Below, in pieces: positions 9,001-15,613 of a DNA stretch of 64,000 nt. Position numbers and translations under genes: made by a program. The notes beneath the pieces are model-generated. The model did not search any database. It was not told the DNA's origin and saw only the letters and a program-made list of their open reading frames with translations. This DNA comes from an uncultured Bacteroidota bacterium (GTDB taxonomy: Bacteria; Bacteroidota; Bacteroidia; Chitinophagales; Chitinophagaceae). The stretch spans positions 1 to 64,000 of the forward strand of contig CAIVEH010000072.1 in NCBI GenBank assembly GCA_903904855.1. The letters run 5' to 3'. Position 1 is the stretch's first letter, and each line of letters begins with the position of its first letter.

Positions 9001-10804
9001 TTGTGCCGGTATTGACCACAATATTTCCCACTGCAGTATTGGTGCCACTTGTATTGCTGAACGTCAAAGTCTTATAAGTGCCGGACGGAACAAACTGCCC
9101 GCCGGTTGTTAAAGCAAATGTAATAGCACCGGTTGTGCCTGACCAGCTTTGCCCTGCAGGTATGGCAGGGTTACTGGTACAAGTCGTTGTAATAGTTCCG
9201 TTATTGGTAGGAGTAAAAGCGCCAAGCAGCTGATTTGTTCCCATTGCCAATGTTCCACCGGAAGTTGTTATAAGTGAACTATTTACTGTAACCGTACCTA
9301 CAGCGTTATTAGTTGCGCTAGTATTAGAAACTTTCAGTGTGCCATAGGTTCCGGTCGGTATTGATTGTAAGCCAGCAGTTGCAGCAAATATGACTGCACC
9401 TGTGGTGCCTGTCCATGTTTTACCGGAGGGTATTGCAGGGTTGGTAGTTGATGTAGTTGAAATCGTGCCATTATTTGTAAATGTACCTGTACCTGCTAAA
9501 GCAGATGTACTCATACTTAGTGTTCCTCCCGAGGTTGTTGTTAAAGTGCCATTTTCAGTAATTACGCCACTGGCGGTATTCGTACCACTTGTATTCCCCA
9601 GGTTCAGATTACAGTTATAGGTGCCAGCCATAACAGTCTGGGACCCGGCAGCAGCAGCGTATAGCACAGTGCCTGTACCGCCCCATGTTAATCCGCTAAT
9701 GAATGGAGTTGCACTTGTAGCAGTGGGTACTGAAGTTTTTATTGTTCCATTGTTAGTTATTGTAGGTTTTCCACCACCTCCACTTTGGGTAAGCCGGAAA
9801 GCAGCAGTAAAATCCATTGTGCCTCCGGCCGTGGTTGTTAGTGTCCCACCTGTTCTTATTGGAATTGTTCCGCTGACTGTATTGGTTCCTGAAGTGTTAT
9901 TTAATTTCAGATTTGTATAGTAGGTTTCTGATACAATGGTTTGTCCTCCCGTCAAAGCGCCATAGATTACAGTGCCAGTTAATGATTTCCCTGTTGGAAG
10001 AGGTGTGGCGCTGAGTGATTCTGTCTGAATCGTGCCGCCGTTTGTAATTGTACCAGTTACACTAAGTGTAAATGTTGACATGTCTATTGTGCCGCCGGCA
10101 GTCGTGGTCATGGTACTTCCTACTGAAATATTTCCAGCCGCAGTATTTGTGCCGCTTGTGTTGCTGAATTTTAAAATATTATAGGTTATTCCACCAACAG
10201 TTGAGCCACCAGTAAGATTGCTATAAGTAAACGTATTTCCGGTTGTAGTAAAAGTTACACTGCCAGTATAAGTAACTGAAAAATTTCCTGAGACATTGAT
10301 GGTACCTGAAGCTAAGGTAATGGCTGGAGTTGCTGCCCTTGCACCGGAAAGTGAAAGGTTGCCATAGGTTGCAAGGGCAATAGTCTGGGCACCAGTGCCA
10401 TTATAATCTACCGTACTTGTTGCATTTAATGTTCCTAAGGTAGGATTGGTAGTGTTTTGCAGGGTTAAAGTAGATCCGGCGCTTACAGCCACAGTTCCTG
10501 TTCCAGTAAGGCTAAAGGTAGATGGAATGGTGAGATTCATCGCGGCACTGCCATTGCCTACGTTCAGTGTTACGCCTGTTATGACCCAAGCGGCACTGAT
10601 AGTAGCTGTACTTCCATTATAGAGATTGAAAACATCTCCTGCACTTGTAAAACTACCTGGAGGGGTACCTGTTCCATCTGTATTCTGGCCCCAGTTTGAA
10701 AGGGTTTGCAATGCACCAGTGCCAGTTGATTTATTGTAATATGTTATTGCAGATGCTGCAAGTTGTAAACAACAAAATATGACAATTAAAAAGCTTTTTT
10801 TCAT
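1..10804 (-). CDS. Giant T9SS-secreted multi-repeat surface protein (3' end cut by window edge)
   Basis: A single reading frame stays open from an ATG at 10804 to the left window edge, at least 3,601 codons, with only a few C-terminal codons missing. It starts with a signal peptide (MKKSFLIVIFCCLQLAASA). In order it then shows: Thr/Gly/Asn-rich repeats typical of passenger beta-structures (residues about 40-1080); an Ig-like unit; eleven Big2-like units of about 72 residues; Ig/PKD-like units including eight of exactly 81 residues; a twelfth Big2-like unit; six NHL repeats; another Ig-like unit; and a type A T9SS sorting domain beginning YYPNP near position 225. Known of the family: such proteins are exported by T9SS and often attached to the cell surface. 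Inferred role: adhesin or surface-layer protein; the NHL propeller could bind ligand. No enzymatic domain is recognised. The neighbour bamD is divergent. Confidence 0.9.
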   Translation of the reverse strand, partial: MKKSFLIVIFCCLQLAASAITYYNKSTGTGALQTLSNWGQNTDGTGTPPGSFTSAGDVFNLYNGSTATISAAWVITGVTLNVGNGSAAMNLTIPSTFSLTGTGTVAVSAGSTLTLQNTTNPTLGTLNATSTVDYNGTGAQTIALATYGNLSLSGARAATPAITLASGTINVSGNFSVTYTGSVTFTTTGNTFTYSNLTGGSTVGGITYNILKFSNTSGTNTAAGNISVGSTMTTTAGGTIDMSTFTLSVTGTITNGGTIQTESLSATPLPTGKSLTGTVIYGALTGGQTIVSETYYTNLKLNNTSGTNTVSGTIPIRTGGTLTTTAGGTMDFTAAFRLTQSGGGGKPTITNNGTIKTSVPTATSATPFISGLTWGGTGTVLYAAAAGSQTVMAGTYNCNLNLGNTSGTNTASGVITENGTLTTTSGGTLSMSTSALAGTGTFTNNGTISTTSTTNPAIPSGKTWTGTTGAVIFAATAGLQSIPTGTYGTLKVSNTSATNNAVGTVTVNSSLITTSGGTLAMGTNQLLGAFTPTNNGTITTTCTSNPAIPAGQSWSGTTGAITFALTTGGQFVPSGTYKTLTFSNTSGTNTAVGNIVVNTGTMTTTAGGTLDMTTAYTLSGTGTFTNNGTIKTSVPTSTSAAPIPAGLTWAGTIIYSAAGGAQTVVNGTYNNLTLSNTSSTNTAGGNIVVNVGTLTTTAGGTLDMGTTALLSGTGIFTNNGTIQTSVPTSLSATPIPSGKAWAGTIIYGASAGLQTVVSETSYNNLTLNNTSGINTSAANLVVNGNLATTSGGTLDLGAFTLSGTLASTSGSGIIETANTSATPISSGITWAPTIVYYKSTGGQTIVSGTYSGGLTNSNISSTNTVVAAGTVTIPGNLTLSANSSLNDNGVTISLGGNILGTGTHTGSGAISMTTSGATISGATLANLTLNNAGGFSLTGNPTINGTLTFNNGTLNIGTNNLIFGTAAPAVAGTLSSSKMIIANGGGQVQKLLSGTGSFLFPVGDNSSNYSPITLNFTGGSFAGGAYAGIKVTNAKHPQNANTTNYLNRYWSIATSGITSPAYQVTAASYPAGNFAGTESGMAVGAYPTSLPWVKVTGSSVNTSTHTLSATGTLNYTAVDITGINATGPSVTITSPSASICTGSTAVLTANPTGDPTFMYSWAPSTGLSSTSGVSVNASPTTTGTVSTVYVYTVTATDGNGFSNTGTFTLTVNPVPVVTGTTTVCLASTTTLSSNIAGTWTSSNGSVASVGSATGVVTGAALGNANITITPVSGCTSSASVTVNAVPSAISGASSICAGSSTTLTESVSGGVWSSSNNTIATVGTSGIVTGVAGGSATISYISGAACYVTQPLTVGPISSITGTLNVCVGGTTNLADASGGGTWSSSNPSAGTVGTASGVVTGIAPGTTDITYSLGTGCTRTATITVNAVPSAITGTFSVCQGLTTTLTESVSGGAWSSSDITTASVGTSGVVTGVAAGTATISYISGPGCNVTATVTVNPLPAVITGTMTVCAGLTTSLGDATGSGTWTSSNANATIGSSSGIATGVTAGNSTITYTLPTGCINTAILTINALPAAITGTLNACAGLTSTVADGTAGGTWSSSNNSFATVGSSTGVVSGVASGTPYITYTLTATGCIATTPFTVNPLPSAISGASSVCQGLTTTLTDAGGGTWASNNSNATIGSSTGVVTGSAAGTSTITYTLSTGCLTTAPITVNPLPAAITGNTPVCVGQTITLNDATVGGTWSSSNTSLATFGTSTGILFGVSSGNPVISYSLPTGCIATVIATVNPLPASITGIFSLCNGNSTTLSDATGGGTWSSSDVTNATIGSATGNLVSLSSGTAVITYQLPTSCITTATVTVNDIPSAITGTTEICIGQTTTLSDPDGGGTWSSSDNSIATVGTASGLVTSVAAGSATITYTFTATGCYNDAGILIDPLPAAITGNLIVCVGSVTNLDNTATGGDWTSSNTAVGTVDIVTGDVTALTPGTTTITYTLPTGCSVSSIVTVTAMPTLVNATNNGPICASGTLNLNANSPSHVTAYSWSGPVSITSSTSAAASVPAATLSAGGTYTVTVSNGSGVGCSNTYTTSATVNATPTAAPVNSGPICNTGTVTLTANPGGSTTNYTWSGSNLSSTTVANPTSTPTATATYSLTVTNGTAGPGCSSTYTTTVSVSATPTAGIANSGPICSSGTVTLVCNPAGSTNTFAWSGPNLASSTVQSPTATPTTTATYSLTVTNGTANPGCSSSYTTTVTVAAQPTAGPTNNGPICSSGTVALTANPAGSTTTYLWSGSGLSSTTIANPSATATTTTTYSLTVTNGTANSGCSSSYTTTVSVNATPTAGPTNSGPICNTGTVTLTANPGGSTNTYVWSGSNLSSTTAQNPTATPTATATYSLTVTNGTANPGCSSSYTTTVTVNATPTAGPTNSGPICNSGTVTLTANPGGSTNTYTWSGSNLSSTTAQNPTATPTATATYSLTVTNGTAGSGCSSNYTTTVSVNATPTAGPTNNGPICHSGTVTLSANPGGSTNTYSWSGPNLSSTTAQNPTATPNITSTYSLTVSNGTAGSGCSNNYTTTVSVNAVPSASPTNSGPICNGGTVTLSANPAGSTSTYSWSGPDLLSTTTQNPTATPTATATYSLTVTNGTLGSGCSNSYTTTATVTPAVTASPSNSGPICAGGTVNLNANPGGAASTYLWSGSSLSSSTTAATSATPGSSEIYSVTVSDGTSNPGCVLNLTTAVSVNPTPTAAPTNSGPVCFGSTVYLSADPTGGVTSYSWTGPFLSSTTAQNPSAVPTVTSTYSLTVSSGSASGCSPATVYTTTVTVNSLPAIITIGNSGPVCANNTLNLTSTASGGSGTFNYSWSGPAAFTSTLQNPSISSVTTAASGTYTLSVTDGSSCAATGSNTTSVTIYPAPAITSISNSSPFCTGTATLNITSAASGGTGSLNYSWAGPSAFSSTLQNPSISAATTAASGIYTLTVTDAHSCTATGTNTTTVSVNPFPAVAPITGASGVCKGSSVSLSDATGGGVWSSGSALATIGSGTGVVTGVNLGSVTITYTVTNGFSCSTPVYFPFTVEGAPHYFYTVAGTGANSSTGDGGLAAAATFQSPRALATDTTGNIYIADLFANTIRMISVDGYVTGVAGNGSTGNTGDGGPATAATLNMSGGGGLYVDKAGNILISNTTGQTIRKVNASTRIITTIAGTAATSGFSGDGGPASAARVFNPIGLCEDISGNIYFADASNYRIRRIDAGTGFISTIIGTGSNAYSGDGGLGISARVSIPRDVMADNYGNLYIADYGNNRIRKYVIATGVITTFAGTGTAGSSGDGGPATAAQLYNPTRLSFDGGNILYIADQGNNKIRQINLTTGIISTVIATGTAGFSGDGGPATSAKISLPGGVAINKYGHLFVSDANNHRIRVSPYNGTIMITTDTISVPAGTPITFTANTSLVNDLSYQWKLNGSNISGATDNTYTDPSATNGNIYTCVLTITPDCSAGYSVTSNTITISTYGPPPFPSGVVAPAIANGLAYYPNPVHNILSISGDNFADGYATIDIFDQLARKVISESVIVSDGKLRKQIDLQSLPAGLYIINVTDSDSKIGILK
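560..1590 (-). repeat. Six NHL repeats (predicted six-bladed beta-propeller) within the giant protein
   Basis: Translating the minus strand gives six units of about 55 residues. Each has a Gly-Asp-Gly-Gly core (for example FSGDGGPA) followed by a blade motif such as IADYGNNRIRKY, FADASNYRIRR or IADQGNNKIRQ. This is the NHL consensus, and six units would close one propeller. It lies just before the last Ig-like unit and the sorting domain, so it would sit near the surface-anchored end. Confidence 0.8.
2544..4487 (-). repeat. Eight tandem 243-bp (81-residue) Ig/PKD-like units
   Basis: The same landmark (GGGCC or a close variant, within the codons for NSGPIC) falls at 2544, 2787, 3030, 3273, 3516, 3759, 4002, 4245 and 4488, so every step is exactly 243 bp. 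Each unit reads roughly NSGPIC..GTVTL.ANPGGST..Y.WSGSNLSSTT, followed by a Thr-rich strand and a GCSS.YTTTVSV segment. The exact period and strong likeness indicate recent tandem duplication within the gene. A related 84-residue unit lies upstream in the protein (4488-4740). Confidence 0.9.
4770..7180 (-). repeat. Eleven Big2-like repeats of about 72 residues
   Basis: Eleven units share the pattern ITG...VC.G.TTTLTD..GGGTWSSSN...ATV...TGVVTGVA.G.ATITY....GC...A.VTVNP. This resembles bacterial Ig-like group 2 domains. Measured steps between equivalent positions are 216-219 bp. A twelfth unit is separated from the block, near 1600-1825. Each unit keeps two Cys (VC and GC), which could form an intradomain disulfide. 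Confidence 0.75.
8290..10050 (-). repeat. About seven repeats of about 92 residues (autotransporter-passenger-like)
   Basis: Repeated phrases such as GTFTNNGTI.TS, TTTAGGTLDM and YNNLTLSNTSGTNT recur with a period near 276 bp (92 residues; 276 measured between equivalent positions 8564 and 8840). Low-complexity Gly/Thr/Asn composition with alternating short strands is typical of beta-helical or beta-solenoid passenger regions. The region is N-terminal in the giant protein. Confidence 0.65.
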
Positions 10805-11794
10805 AATCTAGTATTTTCAAATTCACTTAATCATCAGAAGGCCCCATTATAGTTGATCTGTTTTTGAAATATTTTAAAGTAATTTTATAAAATTGCGCAA
10901 AGATGGAGACTCCAGGTTTCAGTTTTGTTGTATAACTAATATAGATAGTTGCAAAATTGACGTACAGATTATACAGGAGGTGAGTTTTCGAAACACAATG
11001 CCAGAACCTTCAACCGAATATTGGAGGGACACTTTCTGAACGATAAATAATTTTTTTTTAGCTCAAACTGTAACATGTTTATCATACTTGCGTAAACTGT
11101 ATTTTTCTGGTTTGAGTTTCCTTAGATTATAGCTATGCCTAATTAGCTGCAATAGCAATATCTTTGTAATTTGGTGGTTCTATAGAAAAAGATGAAAAGG
11201 TATAATACTAAAACTAAACCAAAAATAAAGAACTTATCGCATTAATCATTAACAACTATAGTTAATATTTGTTAATGACGGTAAATTGGTAGTTAATGAA
11301 ATAAAAAGTAATAATCGTTTCTTGAAAAAGTTGTGAAATATTTATGTGTATTTACAAGTAATTATAGAGGTAAAAAAACAGTTCTGCATAATTAATAATC
11401 CAAATATGGATCGCTCGAATTCAAAGGTTGTCCGAAGAATGTATGTGTTTTTATAAAAAAGACTTTTTTAATTTTAGCTATTATAAAGGAGAATAGTTTC
11501 ATGAAAATACGTTTAGCTGTTTAAATCAATTCAATTACTCTGCAAAGTAGCACCTTGCGTATCTAAGCTCAAAAACTAGTTTCTGAACGGTCGGAAAAGT
11601 TTCTAAACGGTAAAAAATGGGTATTTTATGTAGTTGAATTTTATGATTGTTGTGGCTAAGACACAGAGAAAACTGAAAATGAAGGATTACTGTCCATTTG
11701 CAAATGGGGATGCTTGTACAAATCGAACCTTTTATCCATTTTAACAATCTGCCTGTCGCAGAACTCCCGATTTTCCATATATTTGCATCCCTTT
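10805..11794. other. 990-bp AT-rich divergent intergenic region
   Basis: No convincing gene is seen between the giant minus-strand gene and bamD. A near -7 box for the giant gene is CATCTTTG on the minus strand at 10905-10898, one base off TAnnTTTG, which would give a leader of about 90 nt. A degenerate direct repeat occurs near 11580-11610 (TTTCTGAACGG / TTTCTAAACGG). A 70-codon minus-strand frame at 11535-11747 has no recognisable features. Confidence 0.5.
11778..11785 (+). promoter_or_regulatory. Bacteroidota -7 box TATATTTG before bamD
   Basis: TATATTTG fits TAnnTTTG exactly and ends 9 nt before the chosen bamD ATG at 11795. The transcript would have almost no leader. No good TTTG -33 element is seen at the usual distance. 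Confidence 0.5.
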
Positions 11795-12607
11795 ATGCAA
11801 TTAAAGCTGAAAAATTCCTTCTATTTATTGATTTGCATAGCCATACTTGGCTCCTGCCACGGATTTGAAAAAATCCGCAAAAGCAGTGATGTAAACTTCA
11901 AGCTGACTAAGGCCAATGAATACTATGATAATAAAGATTACACCCATGCCAATGAGTTGTATAAGGAACTTATGCCCATTATGAAGAGTACCCGCAACTA
12001 TGAAACATTGTATTACAGGTATGCTTATACCTTTTATTATCTGAAAGATTATGTTGAGTCATCCTACTTTTTCAAAAACTTTACAGAAACATTTCCTACA
12101 AGTAAAAGCGCAGAAGAATGTGAATTTATGTGTGCTCTGAGCCTGTTTAAATATGCGCCAAAACAAACCCTTGACCAGAGCAATACGGTGAAATCGCTGG
12201 AGGCTATGGAATCGTATGCCAATAAATACCCCAATTCTTCAAGGATAGCAGAAGCGAATTCTTATATTGAAAAATCAAGGTTGAAACTGGAATCAAAACA
12301 GGCTAATGCGGCTAATCTTTACTATAATATTTACCAATACAAAGCAGCAGCTACAGCCTATAAAAGTGTAATGCATAATTATCCTGATTCACCCAACAGC
12401 GACCTTTATCAGTTTATGATAATGAAGTCGATGATGAAGTATGCCAGGGCTAGCGTACCTACCAAGCAGGAAGAGCGTTTTGCCAGTGCTATTAGTGCAT
12501 TCAGGGATTTAAAAGATAATTATCCGAAATCTAAGTATATTGCAGAAGCTGAGAAGCTACATGCAGAAGCAGATAATAACGTTAAAAAAATAAGAAATGA
12601 GCACTAG
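11795..12607 (+). CDS. bamD: Outer membrane assembly lipoprotein BamD (YfiO family)
   Basis: A 270-residue lipoprotein of the BAM complex, which inserts beta-barrel proteins into the outer membrane. The ATG at 11795 gives a short basic n-region, a hydrophobic core and a lipobox LGSC with the lipidated Cys at residue 21. The upstream in-frame ATG at 11714 would bury this signal. The mature part is helical TPR-like: residues about 45-75 (YYDNKDYTHANELYKELMP), a second unit with YYLKDYVESSYFFKNF, and later units (YQYKAAATAYKSVM, AISAFRDLKDNYP). It overlaps rpoZ by 11 bp. The bamD-rpoZ order is, from general knowledge, common in Bacteroidota. BAM would be needed for the barrels encoded in this window. 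Confidence 0.9.
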   Translation: MQLKLKNSFYLLICIAILGSCHGFEKIRKSSDVNFKLTKANEYYDNKDYTHANELYKELMPIMKSTRNYETLYYRYAYTFYYLKDYVESSYFFKNFTETFPTSKSAEECEFMCALSLFKYAPKQTLDQSNTVKSLEAMESYANKYPNSSRIAEANSYIEKSRLKLESKQANAANLYYNIYQYKAAATAYKSVMHNYPDSPNSDLYQFMIMKSMMKYARASVPTKQEERFASAISAFRDLKDNYPKSKYIAEAEKLHAEADNNVKKIRNEH

Positions 12608-12926
12608 CAGAAGATCACTTACATCCGTAAACCCACTTGTGGAAACCCGCGATGTGATAGCAATGAAGGAAAAAACAGGCAATCTGTATGAATCCATAAC
12701 CGTGGTTTCGCGCCGGGCCAACCAGATTGCAGTGAATATGAAGGAAGAACTGCACCGCAAACTGGATGAGTTTACCGTTCATGGCGATAACCTGGAAGAA
12801 GTGCACGAAAATAAGGAGCAAATTGAGATATCGAGGATTTATGAGCGCATGGCCAATCCGGCTTTACAGGCGCTTACAGAGTTTAACGATGATGCAATTT
12901 ACTATCGTAAAAAGGGTACAGAATAG
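12597..12926 (+). CDS. rpoZ: RNA polymerase omega subunit, Bacteroidota type
   Basis: A 109-residue protein. The segment ETRDVIAMKEKTGNLYESI followed by VVSRRANQIA matches the Bacteroidota omega-like family: the conserved ARRA.QI helix of omega corresponds to SRRANQI around residues 38-44. Omega supports assembly of the beta' subunit. The start ATG lies inside the end of bamD (11-bp overlap), so the two are probably translationally coupled. A hairpin terminator follows at 12965-13007. The identification rests on the RRANQI motif, the length and the bamD neighbour. Confidence 0.8.
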   Translation: MSTSRRSLTSVNPLVETRDVIAMKEKTGNLYESITVVSRRANQIAVNMKEELHRKLDEFTVHGDNLEEVHENKEQIEISRIYERMANPALQALTEFNDDAIYYRKKGTE

Positions 12927-12964
12927 TTTTTAATCAGGAGCTGGTATTGGCTCTGAATATTTCT

Positions 12965-13007
12965 CAGGATTGTTGCATTAGAAATAATGAAACAATCCTG
13001 TTTATTT
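12965..13007 (+). terminator. Hairpin terminator after bamD-rpoZ
   Basis: CAGGATTGTT (12965-12974) pairs perfectly with AACAATCCTG (12991-13000). The loop is 16 nt and a T-rich run (TTTATTTAT) follows. It lies 38 bp after the rpoZ stop. Confidence 0.7.
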
Positions 13008-13122
13008 ATGCTGATTTTGATAGTTGTTATACCTACGGCCTTGGTTGCTTAACCTGAAATAATGAACAGTAGCCATATTGTTCATTTTATTAAGGTTGTT
13101 TATTGAATTCAGAGTCATTGTT

Positions 13123-13704
13123 CTATTTTTTCTTGCCGTAGCTTAATGGAGCTATTTTTCTTCCATCTTCACTGTCATTAATCAGAGTTTCCAACCTAAG
13201 TAATCTGGTCCTTTCCTGTTTTGCGCTGATTACCCAATATATTGCTGTCTTCTGGTATGAATGCGCTAACGACGTGAAGTAATCCCAGGCTTTTTTATTG
13301 GCTTTGAATTGATTTTCGAAACTTGATGGCAATATCTTATCCTCATTTTCGTAGGAGTAGATTTTTGACTTATGATCTTTCCTATTATTGAAGGCGGCAA
13401 GACCTTCGGGCATAACCAGGTTTTGTTTGATCAGTTCTTCCATTTTAGCAATATTTATAGCGCTCCAGATGCTGGTATGTTTGCGCTTTGTAAACCTGAT
13501 CATGTAGCTGTGTTCATCAACAGATTTGCGGATGCCATCAATCCACCCAAAGCAGAGTGCTACATCCACTGATTCGGGCCATGATATAGAGGGTTTCCCT
13601 GTGCCTACTTTGTGATAGCCAAGCCATAATTCTTTTTCTGTAAGATAGTGGCCAAGGAACCATTTCCGGAGATCATTTTTATGCGGGAAGAAAATGGGGG
13701 GCAT
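13123..13704 (-). CDS. YdeI/OmpD-associated family protein
   Basis: 193 residues. The N-terminal part has the family pattern of a short helical domain: FPHKNDLRKWFLGHY, then ELWLGYHKVGTGKPSISWPESVDVALCFGWIDG (residues about 25-57), then RFTKRKHTSIWSAIN. The C-terminal half contains the usual AHSYQKTAIYWVISAKQERTRLLRLETLI segment. These match the YdeI/OmpD-associated (DUF1801-related) proteins. The family has been linked to cationic-peptide or bacteriocin resistance in some enterics, but the biochemical role is not established. It is a single gene, convergent with bamD-rpoZ and divergent from the DksA-like gene. No signal peptide, so cytoplasmic. Confidence 0.75.
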   Translation of the reverse strand: MPPIFFPHKNDLRKWFLGHYLTEKELWLGYHKVGTGKPSISWPESVDVALCFGWIDGIRKSVDEHSYMIRFTKRKHTSIWSAINIAKMEELIKQNLVMPEGLAAFNNRKDHKSKIYSYENEDKILPSSFENQFKANKKAWDYFTSLAHSYQKTAIYWVISAKQERTRLLRLETLINDSEDGRKIAPLSYGKKK

Positions 13705-13892
13705 TTTGTTTTTTTCAATAAAAATAGTGGAAAGCAGTATAAATTTTCGGATAATTCATGAAAAATTGTACGAACCATAACCTAATGAATCCTTTAAAGA
13801 AAGGAGATCATGTTGATTGAAAAGCTAAAAGAAAATGCATAATACATATGAATTAATGGTGAAATAATATTGCTGAAAATAATGGCCTTATC

Positions 13893-13921
13893 TTTGCTGT
13901 TGATATAAAATCGTATTTTTG
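13893..13921 (+). promoter_or_regulatory. Promoter for the DksA-like gene
   Basis: A TTTG at 13893-13896 is followed, 17 nt later, by TATTTTTG at 13914-13921 (TAnnTTTG). The start codon is at 13953, giving a leader of about 27 nt. A second -7-like box, TATCTTTG, overlaps at 13889-13896. Confidence 0.5.
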
Positions 13922-13952
13922 TCAGCCAGAAAATTAAAACAGAGGAAAGAAC

Positions 13953-14513
13953 GTGAACAAAGTACCAAAAAAGACCAGTAATAAAAGTGATTCTGCCCCT
14001 GCAATCAATAAGAAATCAACAAAACCGGCAGTAATCAATGAAGAGGCAGTTCCTGAAGCTGATGGCGCTGTAAAAATTAGTAACATGCAAACAACTCAAA
14101 CAAAATCGGATAGTAATAAGGAAGAGCCTAAAGAAAAGGTATTCAGATACAGCGACGAAGAGCTCAATGAGTTTAAAACGCTCATAATGGATCGTCTGGA
14201 AGTTGCCAGGGAGGAATTAATGTTTCTACAAGGCCAGATGCTGGGCAAGCACCCAAGCGGGGAAGAAGACAGCAGCGACCTGCGGCTTAGCCTTGAGGAC
14301 GGCAGCGGTGCTATGGACAGGGAGCAGCTAAGCCAGCTTACCAGCAGGCAAGTAATGTATATCAGTAATCTGGAGAAGGCACTGATCAGGATACATAATA
14401 AAACTTATGGCATTTGCCGTGAAACAGGTAAACTGATAGATAAAGCCAGGTTGCGTGCAGTACCTCATGCTACACTTAGTATTGAGGCTAAGAAAAATGC
14501 CGCTAAAAAATAG
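13953..14513 (+). CDS. DksA/TraR-like protein with degenerate zinc finger
   Basis: 186 residues, GTG start preceded by a purine-rich stretch (GAGGAAAGA). Residues 1-65 are Lys/Ser/Glu-rich and probably disordered. Residues about 68-150 form a helical hairpin like the DksA coiled coil (YSDEELNEFKTLIMDRLEVA... and SQLTSRQVMYISNLEKALIRI). The end has the family signature NKTYGIC.ETGKLI...RLRAVPHATLSIEAK. Only one of the four zinc-ligand cysteines of classic DksA remains (Cys in YGIC); the other positions read Thr, Thr/Leu and Ile/Glu. DksA-type proteins act in the RNA polymerase secondary channel. The Cys-poor form is known among Bacteroidota TraR/DksA proteins, as far as I recall. Targets cannot be read from the sequence. 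A bidirectional terminator follows. Confidence 0.8.
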   Translation: MNKVPKKTSNKSDSAPAINKKSTKPAVINEEAVPEADGAVKISNMQTTQTKSDSNKEEPKEKVFRYSDEELNEFKTLIMDRLEVAREELMFLQGQMLGKHPSGEEDSSDLRLSLEDGSGAMDREQLSQLTSRQVMYISNLEKALIRIHNKTYGICRETGKLIDKARLRAVPHATLSIEAKKNAAKK

Positions 14514-14633
14514 AGGGTTCTTAAATAGCACCTCTTTAATTCGGACTGTTTGACGAGACAAAACCATAAATAAAGTGACGCTCTGATCGTGGATAATACG
14601 AAACGTTCAACATCGAGATAATAATAAAATAAA

Positions 14634-14674
14634 GAAAAAGAGGCTGATCATGATATGATTCAGCCTCTTTTTTA
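14634..14674. terminator. Bidirectional hairpin terminator
   Basis: AAAAAGAGGCTGA (14635-14647) pairs with TCAGCCTCTTTTTT (14660-14673). The A-run on one side and T-run on the other let it serve the DksA-like gene on the plus strand and the small secreted-protein gene on the minus strand. Confidence 0.85.
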
Positions 14675-14729
14675 ATGCTTTAGATCTGAAAGACTTTTTC
14701 AGTTTTCAAAAATAACAACCACTCATTTT

Positions 14730-15251
14730 TTATTTACTGTAAGTAAATGAACCAATAAATTTATCGGCTTTGGCTGATATACCGGTTTTTGTGGAAAAAA
14801 TAGTAATGATTGAGTACTGGAATTTATTAATTACGTAGATGCGGTCTTTGCCAACAAAACTTTCAGTTTCAAAAGTGAATTCTATATAAGGATTATTGTT
14901 AAGATTGGTAGTAGTACTGGTTACCTTAGCTTTCATTGATCCGGCTGCGCCATCCCTGCTGTCTTCAAGTACAGTTTTAAGATCTTTATCTTTTGGGTAA
15001 AAATTAGTCATGTCAATCCAGCCGGCCATATAAACTTCATCATCAGTCGGAGAAAAACTTGCAAAATGTATCTTGAAAGGAGTTCCGTCGTCGGTCTTAT
15101 CATCCTGTGTGGATTCTTCAGGTTTGCCGGGAAAACTAATTGAATAATGACCTTCGGATGAAGAATATTTCATCCAACTATCTGCAAACCTAAAGCTTGA
15201 AATAGCTACCAAAAGCAGGAGTGCTGCGGGAATTAAAACCAGACGTTTCAT
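14730..15251 (-). CDS. Small secreted protein of unknown function
   Basis: 173 residues from the ATG at 15251, chosen because it directly opens a signal peptide (MKRLVLIPAALLLLVAISSF). An in-frame ATG at 15332 would place 27 non-signal residues before it. The mature protein begins around residue 23 (ADSWMKYSSSEGHYSISFPGKP), and the W..Y.S.EG.YSI.FPG.P pattern is typical of small periplasmic proteins in which a short beta-sheet domain follows the signal. There are no Cys residues and no lipobox. I do not recognise a named family or a function. It is transcribed alone toward the bidirectional terminator, with trpS divergent. Confidence 0.7.
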   Translation of the reverse strand: MKRLVLIPAALLLLVAISSFRFADSWMKYSSSEGHYSISFPGKPEESTQDDKTDDGTPFKIHFASFSPTDDEVYMAGWIDMTNFYPKDKDLKTVLEDSRDGAAGSMKAKVTSTTTNLNNNPYIEFTFETESFVGKDRIYVINKFQYSIITIFSTKTGISAKADKFIGSFTYSK

Positions 15252-15613
15252 AAAAAGATTTATTTTTTTGACTTTATACAATATAAACGCATAAATGTAG
15301 TAGTATTTGCCCAAAATTGGTACGATATTCATAAGCCGGAAGTTATTATGTGGTTAAATATATAGTGTATACATGCACAGGTGATTCATTCTTAAATTAC
15401 TGCCAATATGCATTATTGATAAATTACTTTATCTGATTGGTAATTTAATAAAATTATTCTGATCAGTAGACCGGCAGTTTGACGTTTGCAATTGAATTAT
15501 ATTTGCTTTCTGGTACAGGATATCATGTTTAAATAAGCGGGGATATTCTATTATAGGAAAAAGCCTGACCAGTTGATTGAAAAAACAATAAAGTAATTCA
15601 GAAAAAAGAGTAA
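15252..15613. other. Divergent intergenic region before trpS
   Basis: It holds the presumed start region of the minus-strand secreted-protein gene and the trpS promoter at 15478-15505. I see no small ORF worth calling. A T-box leader (stem-loops plus terminator) is not apparent. Confidence 0.5.
15478..15505 (+). promoter_or_regulatory. Probable trpS promoter
   Basis: TTTG at 15478-15481, a 16-nt spacer and TATATTTG (TAnnTTTG) at 15498-15505. The leader to the trpS ATG would be about 105 nt. The spacer is slightly short for the Bacteroidota consensus. Confidence 0.45.

Noticed and set aside
11535-11747. 70-codon minus-strand frame in the bamD upstream region
   Set aside because: No signal, domain, promoter box or terminator; AT-rich intergenic DNA.
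13061-13086. AATGAACA/TGTTCATT hairpin as a terminator for the YdeI-like gene
   Set aside because: The 8-bp stem is A/T-rich and no T-run follows on the minus strand; left uncalled.
15252-15613. T-box or trp leader before trpS
   Set aside because: No specifier stem, T-box sequence or leader terminator could be found.
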